Positions 24,282 through 33,805 are shown, numbered from the stretch's first letter. The stretch is DNA of 64,000 bases from Actinomadura harenae (GCF_003696215.1 NZ_RFFG01000049.1:1-64000), one strand, 5' to 3'. Notes: generated by a model not told the origin, from the letters alone. Numbers and translations are program-made.

Positions 24282-24893
24282 CTAAGCGAACTCGAGCTCT
24301 CCGGCGACGGAGTCGCGGCCGCAGAGCCACATGCCCAGGGCCTCGCGGGTGCCGCGCACGGCCGGGCCGTTCCTCGCTCCCGGCAGGACGACCGGACGGT
24401 GCCCGTCGGTCGGCTCGAGGCGGTGCCGCAGCACCCGCCGGTTCAGCCACATGCTGAGCTGGAGGCCCTCACGGAAGATCGCGGTGGCCGTCCCGTCCGG
24501 GACGTTCCGGGTGAGGCCGAGGCCGCGCACCACGTCCTGGTGGTGGACGCCGAGGTCGCCGAGCAGGATCGGCGCGCCGAGGCGGCTGGTCGTGCTGGGG
24601 TTGTCGGCCCAGTGCCGGGCCCACCGCATCAGCCGCTCCCGGGACATCGAGCGCGCCCGGTCGGCCTGGGCCCCGTTGGCGTCGTTGATCTTCGACCCGA
24701 AGGGCAGGTACGAGGCGACGAAGTAGTCGAGCCCGATCACGTGGCCGAGGACGTCGCGCGGGGCCCATGCGGCGCACAGGGTCGTCCCGGTGTCGAAGTC
24801 GGCGTCGGACAGGCCGTCCAGCGTCTCGATCAGGCGGAAGCGCTCGGCGCGCAACTCGTCCTCGAAGGGCAGGCGGATCCGGTCCAGCAGCAT
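24282..24893 (-). CDS. Maleylpyruvate isomerase / DinB-fold family protein (TIGR03083)
   Basis: This is a 203-residue cytoplasmic protein of the actinobacterial maleylpyruvate-isomerase-like family. The N-terminal segment LRAERFRLIETLDGLSDADFD with CAAWAPRDVLGHVIG, and the later GDLGVHHQDVVRGLG with paired histidines, match the metal-binding four-helix (DinB-like) fold used with mycothiol. Start ATG 24893 has AAGGGA about 8 nt upstream; an upstream ATG at 24950 would add an atypical segment. The family is mostly uncharacterised. It sits alone, next to a DUF4235 gene in the same direction. Confidence 0.87.
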   Translation of the reverse strand: MLLDRIRLPFEDELRAERFRLIETLDGLSDADFDTGTTLCAAWAPRDVLGHVIGLDYFVASYLPFGSKINDANGAQADRARSMSRERLMRWARHWADNPSTTSRLGAPILLGDLGVHHQDVVRGLGLTRNVPDGTATAIFREGLQLSMWLNRRVLRHRLEPTDGHRPVVLPGARNGPAVRGTREALGMWLCGRDSVAGELEFA

Positions 24894-24969
24894 CGTGGTC
24901 GATCCCTTCGTCACCGGGGGACCGACCACGATACTGGACGAGTCGTCCAATGCCCCGCCGGGGCCCGTG

Positions 24970-25257
24970 TCAGGACTCGGCGCGCAGCTGGGCGGGCAGC
25001 TCGCCGGTGCCCTTGGACCAGTGCTTGGCCGCCGCGCGGGTGGCGAGCAGCCGCGCGACCTCCACGCCCACGCCCATGACGACGGCCCAGGTGAGGGCCT
25101 CGCTCAGCGCGACCTCCGGAGACTCGGGGTTGGCCGGCGGCTCCTTGCCGGTGCTCTTCTTCCACGCCATCGTGATGGCCTTCTTGGCGGCGAAGCCGCC
25201 CGCGAAGGCCGCGGCCCCGGCCAGCACCCGCCAGCCGATGTCGCCCTTGTCCGCCAT
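24970..25257 (-). CDS. DUF4235-family small membrane protein
   Basis: This is a 95-residue protein. The N-terminal hydrophobic helix (WRVLAGAAAFAGGFAAKKAI) contains the family's GG-AAKK pattern, and a second helix near residues 50-70 (SEALTWAVVMGVGVEVARLLATR) completes the two-helix layout of DUF4235. ATG 25257 has GGGAGG close upstream on the minus strand. The function is unknown; members are widespread in actinobacteria. It precedes valS, which is divergent. Confidence 0.88.
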   Translation of the reverse strand: MADKGDIGWRVLAGAAAFAGGFAAKKAITMAWKKSTGKEPPANPESPEVALSEALTWAVVMGVGVEVARLLATRAAAKHWSKGTGELPAQLRAES

Positions 25258-25429
25258 CGAAACCTCCCAGTCCCTCGAGTGATCCCGACGCTATCGGACA
25301 CGCCGCCGCCCGAGAGCGCCGCCCACCTGGGCACGCCGATCCCGCGCCGATGCCGTGCCGACGCAGCACGGCGGCCTCTGGAGCGGAAATGCGAACCGAT
25401 CAGCGTCCGATGGTCAATAGCATTGGTTC

Positions 25430-27985
25430 ATGAGTTTTCCGTCGCGTGTGCCGAGCGTTCCTTCCAAGCCCTCTCTGGACGGCCTGGAGGAGAAGTGGGT
25501 ACGCGCCTGGGAGGACGGACGGACGTACCGGTTCGACCGGTCGCGTCCGGCGGGCGAGGTCTACTCGATCGACACGCCGCCGCCCACCGTCAGCGGGTCG
25601 CTGCACGTCGGCCACGTCTTCTCGTACACCCACACCGACACGATCGCCCGGTACCGCCGCATGCGCGGGCAGGAGGTCTTCTACCCGATCGGGTGGGACG
25701 ACAACGGGCTGCCGACCGAGCGGCGCGTCCAGAACTACTTCGGGGTCCGGGGCGACGCGTCGCTGCCGTACGACCCCGGCTTCGAGCCGCCGGAGAAGCC
25801 GGACGCGAAGCGGCAGGTGGCGATCAGCCGGCGGAACTTCATCGAGCTGTGCGACCGGCTGACCGGGATCGACGAGAGGGCGTTCGAGGACACCTGGCGC
25901 CGCGTCGGGCTGTCGGTCGACTGGAGCCTGCTCTACACGACGATCGGCGAGACCGCGCGGGCCGCGTCGCAGAAGGCGTTCCTGCGGAACCTGCGGCGGG
26001 GCGAGGCGTACCTGTCGGAGGCCCCGACCCTGTGGGACGTCACGTTCCGCACGGCCGTCGCGCAGGCGGAGCTGGAGGACCGGGAGCAGCCCGGCGCGTT
26101 CCACCGGCTGCGGTTCCACGCCGGTGAGCGGCCCGTGTACATCGAGACGACGCGTCCGGAGCTGCTGCCCGCGTGCGTCGCGCTCGTCGCGCACCCGGAC
26201 GACGAGCGGTACCGGGAGCTGTTCGGGACGACCGTCCGGACGCCGGTGTTCGGCGTCGAGGTCCCGGTCGTCGCGCACCGGCTGGCCGAGCCGGACAAGG
26301 GGTCCGGCATCGCGATGATCTGCACGTTCGGCGACGTCACCGACGTCACCTGGTGGCGGGAGCTGGACCTGCCGACCCGCGCGGTCGTCGGCTGGGACGG
26401 CCGGTTCGTCGCCGAGGCGCCCGCCGGGGTCCCGGCGGGGACCTACGCCGAGCTGGCCGGGAAGACCGTCCACTCGGCGCGGGAGCGGATGCTCGAGCTG
26501 CTGGCCGAGGCGGGGGACATCGACGGCGAGCCCCGCAAGGTCGTCCGGGCGGTGAAGTTCTTCGAGAAGGGCTCCAAGCCGCTGGAGATCGTCACCACCC
26601 GGCAGTGGTACATCCGCAACGGCGGGCGCGGGCCGGAGCTGCGCGCCGAGCTGGTGGAGCGGGGCCGCGAGCTGGAGTGGTACCCGGCGTACATGCGCGC
26701 CCGGTACGAGAACTGGGTCGAGGGCCTGAACGGCGACTGGCTGATCTCCCGGCAGCGGTTCTACGGCGTCCCGATCCCGGTCTGGTACCGGCTGGACGGG
26801 GCGGGCGAGCCGGTCTACGGCGAGCCGGTCGTCCCGGCCGAGGACACGCTGCCGATCGACCCGGCGACCGACGTCCCGCCCGGTTTCACCGAGGACCAGC
26901 GCGGCAAGCCGGACGGGTTCACCGGCGACCCGGACGTGATGGACACCTGGGCGACGTCCTCGCTGACCCCGCAGATCGCGGGCGGCTGGGAGCGCGACCC
27001 GGACCTGTTCTCCCGCGTGTTCCCCTACAGCCTGCGGCCGCAGGGGCACGACATCATCCGGACGTGGCTGTTCGCCACGGTCGTCCGCGCGCACCTGGAG
27101 AACGGGTCGCTGCCGTGGAAGGCCGCCGCGCTGGCCGGCTGGATCCTGGACCCGGACCGCAAGAAGATGTCCAAGTCCAAGGGCAACGTCGTCACACCGA
27201 TCGGGCTGCTGGAGGAGTTCGGCTCGGACGCGGTCCGGTACTGGGCGGCGAGCGGCCGGCCGGGCACCGACACGGCGTTCGACACCGGGCAGATCAAGGT
27301 CGGGCGGCGGCTCGCGATCAAGATCCTGAACGCGTCGAAGTTCGTCCTGGGGTTCGCGGAGCAGCCGCTGGACGAGGGCGTCGACGCCGAGGCGGTCTGG
27401 TACCCGGGCGACCTGGCGATGCTGGCCGCGCTGCGCGGGCTGGTCGGCGAGGCGACCGAGGCGTTCGAGTCCTACGACTACGCGCGGGCGCTGGAGCGCA
27501 CCGAGCGGTTCTTCTGGCAGTTCTGCGACGACTACCTGGAGCTGGTGAAGCAGCGCGCGTACGGGGCGGACGCGAAGGCGGCGTCCGCGCGGGCGGCGCT
27601 GAACCGGGCGCTGTCGGTGCTGCTGCGGCTGTTCGCGCCGTTCCTGCCGTTCGTGACCGAGGAGGTCTGGTCGTGGTGGCAGGAGGGTTCGGTCCACCGT
27701 GCCTCCTGGCCGACGCCGGACGAGCTGCCGGACGGCGGGGACGCGTCCCTGCTGGGCGTCGCGGCCGAGGCGCTGCGGCAGGTCCGCAAGGCGAAGTCGG
27801 ACGCGAAGGTGTCGATGCGCACGGAGCTGTCGCGGGCGTTGGTCACGGGCGAGCGGGCCGCCGACCTGGCCGAGGTCTCGGGCGACCTCCAGGCCGCGGG
27901 CCGCATCGCGGAGCTGGACCTGGACGGCTCGTCCGAGGGGCCGCTCACGGTCGCGGTGGTCTTCGCGGAGAGCGACGGCGAGTAG
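25430..27985 (+). CDS. valS: Valyl-tRNA synthetase
   Basis: This is an 851-residue class I aminoacyl-tRNA synthetase that charges tRNA-Val. The HIGH-type motif appears as SGSLHVGH (near residue 58) and the KMSKS motif as KKMSKSKGN (near residue 580). The editing domain (WDVTFRTAVAQAEL, TTRPELLPACVALVAHPDD) and C-terminal anticodon-binding domain are complete. This is the shorter ValS form seen in many actinobacteria and archaea, without a long C-terminal coiled coil. The start is ATG 25430, divergent to the DUF4235 gene. A hairpin with a T-run follows the stop. Confidence 0.95.
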   Translation: MSFPSRVPSVPSKPSLDGLEEKWVRAWEDGRTYRFDRSRPAGEVYSIDTPPPTVSGSLHVGHVFSYTHTDTIARYRRMRGQEVFYPIGWDDNGLPTERRVQNYFGVRGDASLPYDPGFEPPEKPDAKRQVAISRRNFIELCDRLTGIDERAFEDTWRRVGLSVDWSLLYTTIGETARAASQKAFLRNLRRGEAYLSEAPTLWDVTFRTAVAQAELEDREQPGAFHRLRFHAGERPVYIETTRPELLPACVALVAHPDDERYRELFGTTVRTPVFGVEVPVVAHRLAEPDKGSGIAMICTFGDVTDVTWWRELDLPTRAVVGWDGRFVAEAPAGVPAGTYAELAGKTVHSARERMLELLAEAGDIDGEPRKVVRAVKFFEKGSKPLEIVTTRQWYIRNGGRGPELRAELVERGRELEWYPAYMRARYENWVEGLNGDWLISRQRFYGVPIPVWYRLDGAGEPVYGEPVVPAEDTLPIDPATDVPPGFTEDQRGKPDGFTGDPDVMDTWATSSLTPQIAGGWERDPDLFSRVFPYSLRPQGHDIIRTWLFATVVRAHLENGSLPWKAAALAGWILDPDRKKMSKSKGNVVTPIGLLEEFGSDAVRYWAASGRPGTDTAFDTGQIKVGRRLAIKILNASKFVLGFAEQPLDEGVDAEAVWYPGDLAMLAALRGLVGEATEAFESYDYARALERTERFFWQFCDDYLELVKQRAYGADAKAASARAALNRALSVLLRLFAPFLPFVTEEVWSWWQEGSVHRASWPTPDELPDGGDASLLGVAAEALRQVRKAKSDAKVSMRTELSRALVTGERAADLAEVSGDLQAAGRIAELDLDGSSEGPLTVAVVFAESDGE

Positions 27986-27995
27986 TCATCGCCTG

Positions 27996-28031
27996 AAGGG
28001 CCTCCGGGGTCTCCCCCCGGGGGCCCTTTTC
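27996..28031 (+). terminator. Intrinsic terminator after valS
   Basis: AAGGGCC-TCCGGGG pairs with CCCCGGGGGCCCTT with one mismatch, followed directly by a TTTT run, a classic Rho-independent shape. Confidence 0.8.
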
Positions 28032-28165
28032 GTTGTCCTCGTCCGGGAGGCGGGGTGACCGAACAGGGTTCGGGCGCTAGCGTAAGCGCGTACTGACACG
28101 CGTTGCGGCGGCCTCGCCGGGCCGGGTGCGGCGCGGGTCGCGTCGCCCCCGGGAGGAGCCGCCCC

Positions 28166-29347
28166 GTGACGGATCTCGACGAGTACCGGAGCCGGGCCCG
28201 CGCCTGGCTGGCGGAGCGGACGGCCGACCTGCCGCCCGATCCCGGCCTGGCGGAGTCGCGCGCGTTCATGGCCGCCCTGTACGACGCGGGCTACGTGGGG
28301 ATCACGTGGCCCGCCGAGTACGGCGGGCGCGGCCTGTCGGCCGTCGAGGAACGCGCGTTCCAGCAGGCCGCGGCCGATGTCCCGCTGCCGGTCGGGGTGT
28401 TCGGCATCGGCCTCGGCATGTGCGGGCCGACGCTGCTGTCGCTCGGCACCGAGGAGCAGAAGCGCCGGTACGTCCGGCCGCTGCTGCGCGGCGAGGAGAT
28501 CTGGTGCCAGATGTTCTCCGAGCCGGGCGCGGGCTCGGACGTGGCGTCCCTCCAGACCCGCGCGGTCCGGGACGGCGGCGACTGGGTGGTCGACGGCCAG
28601 AAGGTGTGGACGTCGGTCGCCCGGCAGGCCGACCTCGGGCTGCTGATCGCGCGCACCGACCCGGACGTCCCCAAGCACCAGGGCATCACGATGTTCGTGG
28701 TCGACATGCGCGACCCGGGCGTGGACGTCCGGCCGCTGCGGGACATGACGGGCGAGTCGCACTTCAACGAGATCTTCCTGACCGGCGTCCGCGTCCCCGC
28801 GGAGAACGTGGTCGGCGAGGTGAACGGCGGCTGGGCCGCGGCCGTGACGACGCTGCTGCACGAGCGGGTGTCGATCGGGATGGGCGCGACGCGGACCGAG
28901 CGTCCGGCGTCGTTCGCGGCGCTGCGCGCGGCCGCCCGCGAGCGCGGACTGCTCGGCGATCCGGGCGTCACGGACCTGCTGCTGGACCTCTACCTGCGGG
29001 AACGCGCGTTCGACCTGCTGACCGCGCGGATGTCGCAGGAGGTGAGGGCCGGGATCCAGCCGGGCGCGCGGGGTTCGGTGAGCAAGCTGCTGCTCGCCGA
29101 CCTGACCCTGGCGAGCGCCGATCTGGCGAGCGAGATCCTCGGCCCGGAGTGCCTGGCCGGGGACGATCCGGTCGCGCGGGCGCTGGCCTGGGCGCCGGGC
29201 ATGGCGCTCGGCGGCGGCACCAACGAGATCATGCGGAACATCATCGGCGACCGGGTGCTCGGCCTGCCGCGCGAGCCGCAGGTGGACCGGACCCTCCCGT
29301 TCAGGGCCCTGAAGGTCGGCACGCAGGTGAAGGAGGACGGCCGGTGA
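28166..29347 (+). CDS. Acyl-CoA dehydrogenase family protein (first of a pair)
   Basis: This is a 393-residue FAD-dependent acyl-CoA dehydrogenase. The family segments are clear: TWPAEYGGRGLS near residue 50, WCQMFSEPGAGSDVASLQTRA and VVDGQKVWTS near 115-150, and the C-terminal GGGTNEIMRNIIGDRVLGLPRE. The GTG at 28166 has GGAGG 9 nt upstream. It overlaps the next, shorter dehydrogenase by 4 nt. Adjacent unequal FadE pairs in actinobacteria usually form alpha2beta2 enzymes for steroid or branched-side-chain beta-oxidation; that assembly is inferred from gene order and families such as ChsE4-ChsE5. The substrate is not readable. Confidence 0.9.
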   Translation: MTDLDEYRSRARAWLAERTADLPPDPGLAESRAFMAALYDAGYVGITWPAEYGGRGLSAVEERAFQQAAADVPLPVGVFGIGLGMCGPTLLSLGTEEQKRRYVRPLLRGEEIWCQMFSEPGAGSDVASLQTRAVRDGGDWVVDGQKVWTSVARQADLGLLIARTDPDVPKHQGITMFVVDMRDPGVDVRPLRDMTGESHFNEIFLTGVRVPAENVVGEVNGGWAAAVTTLLHERVSIGMGATRTERPASFAALRAAARERGLLGDPGVTDLLLDLYLRERAFDLLTARMSQEVRAGIQPGARGSVSKLLLADLTLASADLASEILGPECLAGDDPVARALAWAPGMALGGGTNEIMRNIIGDRVLGLPREPQVDRTLPFRALKVGTQVKEDGR

Positions 29348-30426
29348 GGCTCATCCCGACCGAGGAGCAGCGGGAACTGGCCGCGACCGTGCGGTCCTTC
29401 GTGGCCGGCCGGGTGCCGATGGCGCGCGTCCGGGAGATCGCCGGGTCGGACGAGCCGTACGACCGGACGGCGTGGACGCGGCTGTCGTCGGAGCTGGGCC
29501 TGGCCGGGCTCGCCGTCCCGGAGGAGCACGGCGGTTCGGGGGCGGGGTTCGGCGAGGTCGCGGCCGTCCTGGAGGAGCTGGGCGCGGCGCTGGCGCCCGT
29601 CCCGTACCTCTCGGTGGCCGTCGCGGCGTCGCTGCTGGTCTCGCTCGACGCCAAGGACCTGCTGCCCGGCGTCGCGTCGGGGGAGGTGGTCGCGGTCGTC
29701 GCGCGGTCCGACGGGCCCCTGCCGGCGGGACGGATCGCCGACCGGGGCGCGTGGGTGCTGGAGGGCGTGGTCGAGCGCGTGCCGGACGGCCCGTCCGCCG
29801 GCCTGCTGCTCGTCGTCGCGTCGACGGGCGAGGGCCGCCGGGGCGTCTTCGCGGTCGAGGCGGGGGCGCCCGGACTCGCCGTCATGCCGCTGACCTGGTT
29901 CGACACGACGCGTCCGATGGCGCGGGTCGAGCTCGGCGGGGTCCCGGCGCGGCTGCTGGGAGAGTCGGACTCGGGTGCGGCGATCGACCGCGCGGCGGAC
30001 GTCGCGTCGGTGCTGCTGGCCGCCGAGCAGCTCGGCGGGCTGCGGCGCTGCCTGGACGTGATCGTCGAGTACGCGAAGCTGCGCGTCCAGTTCGGGCGGT
30101 TCGTCGGGTCGTTCCAGGCGGTCAAGCACAAGCTGGCGGACATGCACTGCGTCCTGGAGCAGGCCGAGTCGGTCGTCCGGTACGCGGTGTGGGCGGCGGA
30201 CGAGGCGCCGGACGAGCTCCCGGAGGCCGCCGCGTTCGCCGCGTCCTACCTGGGACGCGCCTACTTCCAGGTCGCCAGGGACCACCTGCTCCTGCACGGC
30301 GGCATCGGGTTCACCTGGGAGCACGACGCGCACCTTTACTACAAGCGGGCGAAGGCCGACGAGGTCATGTTCGGCGCGCCGCGCGTCCACCGGGCGCGGC
30401 TCGCCGAAGCCCTGGGGCTGACCTAG
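29344..30426 (+). CDS. Acyl-CoA dehydrogenase family protein (second of a pair)
   Basis: This is a 360-residue acyl-CoA dehydrogenase-like protein, shorter than its partner. It has the N-terminal LIPTEEQRELAATVRSFV, LAVPEEHGGSGAGFGEVA and the C-terminal LHGGIGFTWEHDAHLYYKRAK, whose Trp-Glu is the expected catalytic base position. The middle beta-domain is shortened. The start is GTG 29344, overlapping the first subunit's stop as GTGA. Length difference, coupling and motif split suggest that it is the complementary subunit of a heterotetramer. The gene ends 15 nt before the convergent OYE-like gene. Confidence 0.9.
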   Translation: MRLIPTEEQRELAATVRSFVAGRVPMARVREIAGSDEPYDRTAWTRLSSELGLAGLAVPEEHGGSGAGFGEVAAVLEELGAALAPVPYLSVAVAASLLVSLDAKDLLPGVASGEVVAVVARSDGPLPAGRIADRGAWVLEGVVERVPDGPSAGLLLVVASTGEGRRGVFAVEAGAPGLAVMPLTWFDTTRPMARVELGGVPARLLGESDSGAAIDRAADVASVLLAAEQLGGLRRCLDVIVEYAKLRVQFGRFVGSFQAVKHKLADMHCVLEQAESVVRYAVWAADEAPDELPEAAAFAASYLGRAYFQVARDHLLLHGGIGFTWEHDAHLYYKRAKADEVMFGAPRVHRARLAEALGLT

Positions 30427-30441
30427 ACAGGGGGGACGAAG

Positions 30442-31638
30442 TCAGGCCAGGACGCAGTGCGTGCCGCTGAAGATCGTCGGCATGCACTTGTTGCAGTGGA
30501 CGCAGAGGGACGGCGTCGCGGGCTCGGCCTTGATCCGGTCGATCAGGTCGGGCTCGCGCAGCAGCGCCCGCGCCATCGCGACGAACGGGAAGCCCTCGGC
30601 CATGGCCAGGTCCATCGTGGCGCGCTCGGTGATCCCGCCGAGCAGGACCAGCGGCAGGCCGAGGGCGGCCCGGAAGCGGCGCGCCGTTTCCAGCAGGTAC
30701 GCCTCCTCGTAGGGGTAGGCGCGGATGAACCGCTTCCCGACCAGCCGGACGCCGAGCCGCTGCGGCTGCGGGAACGTCGCGGCGAACTCCTTGACGGGCG
30801 CGTCCCCGCGGAACAGGTACATCGGGTTGAGCAGGGAGCTGCCCGCCGTGAGTTCGAGCGCGTCGACCGAACCGTCGGCCTCCAGCCATCGCGCGACCTG
30901 GACGCTCTCGTCCGGGCGGAGGCCGCCGCGCACGCCGTCGTCCATGTTCAGCTTGGCGAGGACGGCGACGCGGTCGCCCACCTCGTCGCGGACGGCCCGC
31001 GCCACCGCCCGCGCGACCTTCGCCCGGTTCTCGAGCGACCCGCCGTAGGCGTCCTCGCGCCGGTTGATCCGCGGGCTGAGGAACGAGCTGGCGAAGTAGT
31101 TGTGCCCGAGGTGGATCTCCACGGCGTCGAAGCCCGCCTCGATCGCGAGCCGCGCGGCCGTCGCGTGCGCGCCGGTGACGCGCCGGATGTCGTCCTCGGT
31201 GGCGCGCCGGGTCATCTGCATGCTCTGCGGGTTGAACATCCCGACCGGCGCGAGCGACGGCACCCGGTTGGACCGGCTGTTGGCGACCGGCCCCGCGTGC
31301 CCGATCTGCGCCGACACCGCCGCGCCCTCCGCGTGGACGGCGTCCGCGAGCCGCCGCAGCCCCGGGACGGCCTCCGGGCGCATCCAGATCTGGTTCCGCT
31401 CGGTGCGCCCCTCGGGCTGGACGGCGCAGTACGCGACCGTCGTCATCCCGACGCCGCCCGCCGCGTGCCGCCGGTGGAAGGCGATCAGGTCGTCCGAGAC
31501 CAGCGCGCCCCGGCTCATCCCCTCGAACGTGGCGGCCTTGATGATCCGGTTGCGCAGGGTCAGCGGCCCCAGCCGGGCGGGCTCGAACACCTCGGGAACC
31601 TCGGGCGCGGGGGTCTCGGGCACGGGTGTCTCGGGCAC
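30442..31638 (-). CDS. NADH:flavin oxidoreductase / old yellow enzyme-like protein
   Basis: This is a 398-residue FMN-dependent TIM-barrel reductase. It has LRNRIIKAATFEGMSRGALVSDDLIAFH at the N-terminus, QIGHAGPVANSRSN, the EIHLGHNYFASSFLSP motif and GGITERATM...FVAMARALLREPDL. It ends with the cysteine cluster CVHCNKC-x9-C, like the [4Fe-4S] binding region of 2,4-dienoyl-CoA reductase relatives but without their second Rossmann domain. The N-terminal ~20 residues are PETP repeats. It is the last gene of the P450-SDR-OYE run and may reduce an enone or dienoyl intermediate. The substrate is inferred only. Confidence 0.9.
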   Translation of the reverse strand: MPETPVPETPAPEVPEVFEPARLGPLTLRNRIIKAATFEGMSRGALVSDDLIAFHRRHAAGGVGMTTVAYCAVQPEGRTERNQIWMRPEAVPGLRRLADAVHAEGAAVSAQIGHAGPVANSRSNRVPSLAPVGMFNPQSMQMTRRATEDDIRRVTGAHATAARLAIEAGFDAVEIHLGHNYFASSFLSPRINRREDAYGGSLENRAKVARAVARAVRDEVGDRVAVLAKLNMDDGVRGGLRPDESVQVARWLEADGSVDALELTAGSSLLNPMYLFRGDAPVKEFAATFPQPQRLGVRLVGKRFIRAYPYEEAYLLETARRFRAALGLPLVLLGGITERATMDLAMAEGFPFVAMARALLREPDLIDRIKAEPATPSLCVHCNKCMPTIFSGTHCVLA

Positions 31639-31647
31639 GGCGTCTCC

Positions 31648-32475
31648 TCAGAAGGTCATCGCGGACGGGTGGCCGTCCGGGCGCATGGCCGCGTCGGTGC
31701 CGCCGTCCACGTACAGGACGGCGCCGGTGGTGAAGCGCGCCTCGGGCCGGAGGAACTGGTGCACCCAGAACGCGATGTCCCCGGCCTGGCCGAAGACGCC
31801 GAGCGGCATCGGGGTGGGGAACTCGTCCGGGTCGTGGTCCGCCGCGCCGCCCGTGGACCCCGTCATCAGCGGCGTCAGCACCGCGCCGGGCGCGATCGCG
31901 TTGAGCAGCACGCCGCGCCTCGCCCACGCGGGCGTCACGGCCGTCCGGCGGACCCAGTGCGCGACGGCCAGCTTGGACGTGGCGTACGCGGTGATGCTCG
32001 GCGCGAAGGCGAGGATCTCGGCGGGCGTGGCGGCCTGGCCCGAGCGGGCCCGGTCGCGCGCGCCGTCCTCGTCACCGGCGAGGGCGAGGGCGGCCAGCTC
32101 GTCGTCGATGAGCGGGACGGTGCTGGCCGAGTTCGAGCTGATCACGACCGCGCGTCCCGCGCCGGACGCGGCGAGCGCCTCGCGCAGCCCGGTCAGCAGC
32201 GCCACCGGGCCGAAGTAGTTGATCGACATGACGGCGGCGGCGTCCGGGACGTTCGGGCCGACCCCGGCGATCGCGGCGACTCCGTCGAGCCGTCCGCCGC
32301 CGAGGGACAGGATCCGCTCGACGGCGTGCGCGCGTCCGTCCGGTGTGCCGAGGTCGGCGATCACCGGCGCGTCGCGCAGGTCGACGCCGATGACGGTGTG
32401 CCCGGCCCGTTCGAGCAGCGCGGCGCTCGCCGCGCCCATGCCGGACGCCGATCCGGTGACCGCGAAGGTGCCCAT
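31648..32475 (-). CDS. Short-chain dehydrogenase/reductase
   Basis: This is a 275-residue Rossmann-fold NAD(P)-dependent oxidoreductase. The nucleotide-binding motif is TGSASGMGAA (residues 7-16), with VISSNSAS containing the catalytic serine region and the active-site YATSK. The C-terminal VLYVDGGTDAAM is typical of SDRs similar to 3-alpha-hydroxysteroid dehydrogenases. It lies between a P450 and an OYE-like gene, 9 nt upstream of the latter. The likely role is oxidation or reduction of a hydroxyl in a lipid or steroid-like substrate. Confidence 0.9.
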   Translation of the reverse strand: MGTFAVTGSASGMGAASAALLERAGHTVIGVDLRDAPVIADLGTPDGRAHAVERILSLGGGRLDGVAAIAGVGPNVPDAAAVMSINYFGPVALLTGLREALAASGAGRAVVISSNSASTVPLIDDELAALALAGDEDGARDRARSGQAATPAEILAFAPSITAYATSKLAVAHWVRRTAVTPAWARRGVLLNAIAPGAVLTPLMTGSTGGAADHDPDEFPTPMPLGVFGQAGDIAFWVHQFLRPEARFTTGAVLYVDGGTDAAMRPDGHPSAMTF

Positions 32476-32494
32476 GATCCCCGCCCTTTCCGTC

Positions 32495-33805
32495 TCAGTA
32501 GGTGAAGGGCAGGTGCTTGATGCCGTTGATGAAGTTGGAGTAGAGCCGGTCGGGTTCGCCGGTCGCGCGGATCTCCGGGACGCGTTCGAACAGCTCGCGG
32601 AACATGACGGTGATCTCGCGGCGGGCGAGGTTCGCGCCCAGGCAGAAGTGCGGGCCGGGGCCGCCGAACCCGACGTGCGGGTTCGGCGAGCGCAGGATGT
32701 CGAACCGGTCCGGCCGTTCGAAGACCGTCTCGTCCCGGTTCGCCGAGTTGTAGAACAGCAGCACCTTGTCCCCGGCGCGGTACCGGTTGCCGTTCATCTC
32801 GTGGTCGCGGGTCAGCGTCCGGCGGAACTGGATCACCGGCGTCGCCATCCGGACGATCTCCTCGACCGCGCCCGCGATCCGCCCGTCGAAGTCGGCCAGC
32901 AGCAGCTCCCGCTGCCCCGGGGCGCCGGTCAGCAGCCTCAGCCCGTGCGCCATGGCGTTCCGGGTCGTCTCGTTGCCCGCCACGACCAGCAGGATGAAGA
33001 ACGAGCCGATCTCCTGGTCGGTCAGGGACTCGCCGTCCACGTTCGCGGTGGCCAGCGCCGACACCAGGTCGTCGGCGGGCGCGCGGCGGCGGCGCCGGGC
33101 CAGCCTCATCGCCATGTGGTTCAGCTCGTACCCGGCCGTCAGCCCGGCGGCGAGCCCGTACAGGACGCCGGTGCGGGTGATGCCGGTCCGGGCGAACTCG
33201 CGTCCGCCGCTGTACTCGGGGTCGCCGATGCCGAGGATGATGTTCGTCCGGTCGTAGACCATCGCCCGGTCGGCCTCGGGGATGCCCATCATGTCGCAGA
33301 TGACCTGCACCGGAAGGCGCGCGGCGACGTCGGTGACGAAGTCGCCCGAGCCGTGGCCCCGCCCGGGGCCCCGGGCGATCAGGTCGTCCACGATGCGGCG
33401 GGCGCTCGCGCGGAGGCCGGTCTCGGTGCGGGCGAGCATGCGCGGGGTGAACGCCCGGGACACGATGCGGCGGAGCCGGGCGTGCCGCGGGTCGTCCATG
33501 TTGATCATCGAGCCGAAGTAGCGGCTCAGGTAGCCGGGCAGGTCGGCGATGCTGTTCGAGCAGGGCTCGCTGCTGAACACCTCCGGCGTCCGGCTCGCCT
33601 CCACGACGTCCGCGTGCCGGACGAGTGCGTGGTAGCCCGCGCCGCGGCGGATGAACGGCAGCTTCAGCTCCGTGAAGAACGCGGGCCGGTCACGCCGCCT
33701 GAGCTCGGCGAACACCGCTTCGCGCGCGGCCGGCGGACGGGCCCAGAAGGCCGGGTCGGACAGGTGGCCGGTCAGGCCGGTGTCGTGTGCGGCGGCCGTC
33801 GTCAT
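32495..33805 (-). CDS. Cytochrome P450 (CYP125/CYP124-like)
   Basis: This is a 436-residue soluble cytochrome P450. The I-helix motif AGNETTRNA, the ExxR in EEIVRMATP, and the heme-binding loop FGGPGPHFCLGANLA with the thiolate cysteine are all intact. MINMDDPRHARLRRIVSRAFTP and the end NGIKHLPFTY most resemble the actinobacterial CYP124/125/142 group, which hydroxylates sterol side chains or methyl-branched lipids. It heads the likely P450-SDR-OYE transcription unit. The redox partner is not encoded here. The substrate class is inferred from similarity and the nearby acyl-CoA dehydrogenase pair. Confidence 0.92.
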   Translation of the reverse strand: MTTAAAHDTGLTGHLSDPAFWARPPAAREAVFAELRRRDRPAFFTELKLPFIRRGAGYHALVRHADVVEASRTPEVFSSEPCSNSIADLPGYLSRYFGSMINMDDPRHARLRRIVSRAFTPRMLARTETGLRASARRIVDDLIARGPGRGHGSGDFVTDVAARLPVQVICDMMGIPEADRAMVYDRTNIILGIGDPEYSGGREFARTGITRTGVLYGLAAGLTAGYELNHMAMRLARRRRRAPADDLVSALATANVDGESLTDQEIGSFFILLVVAGNETTRNAMAHGLRLLTGAPGQRELLLADFDGRIAGAVEEIVRMATPVIQFRRTLTRDHEMNGNRYRAGDKVLLFYNSANRDETVFERPDRFDILRSPNPHVGFGGPGPHFCLGANLARREITVMFRELFERVPEIRATGEPDRLYSNFINGIKHLPFTY

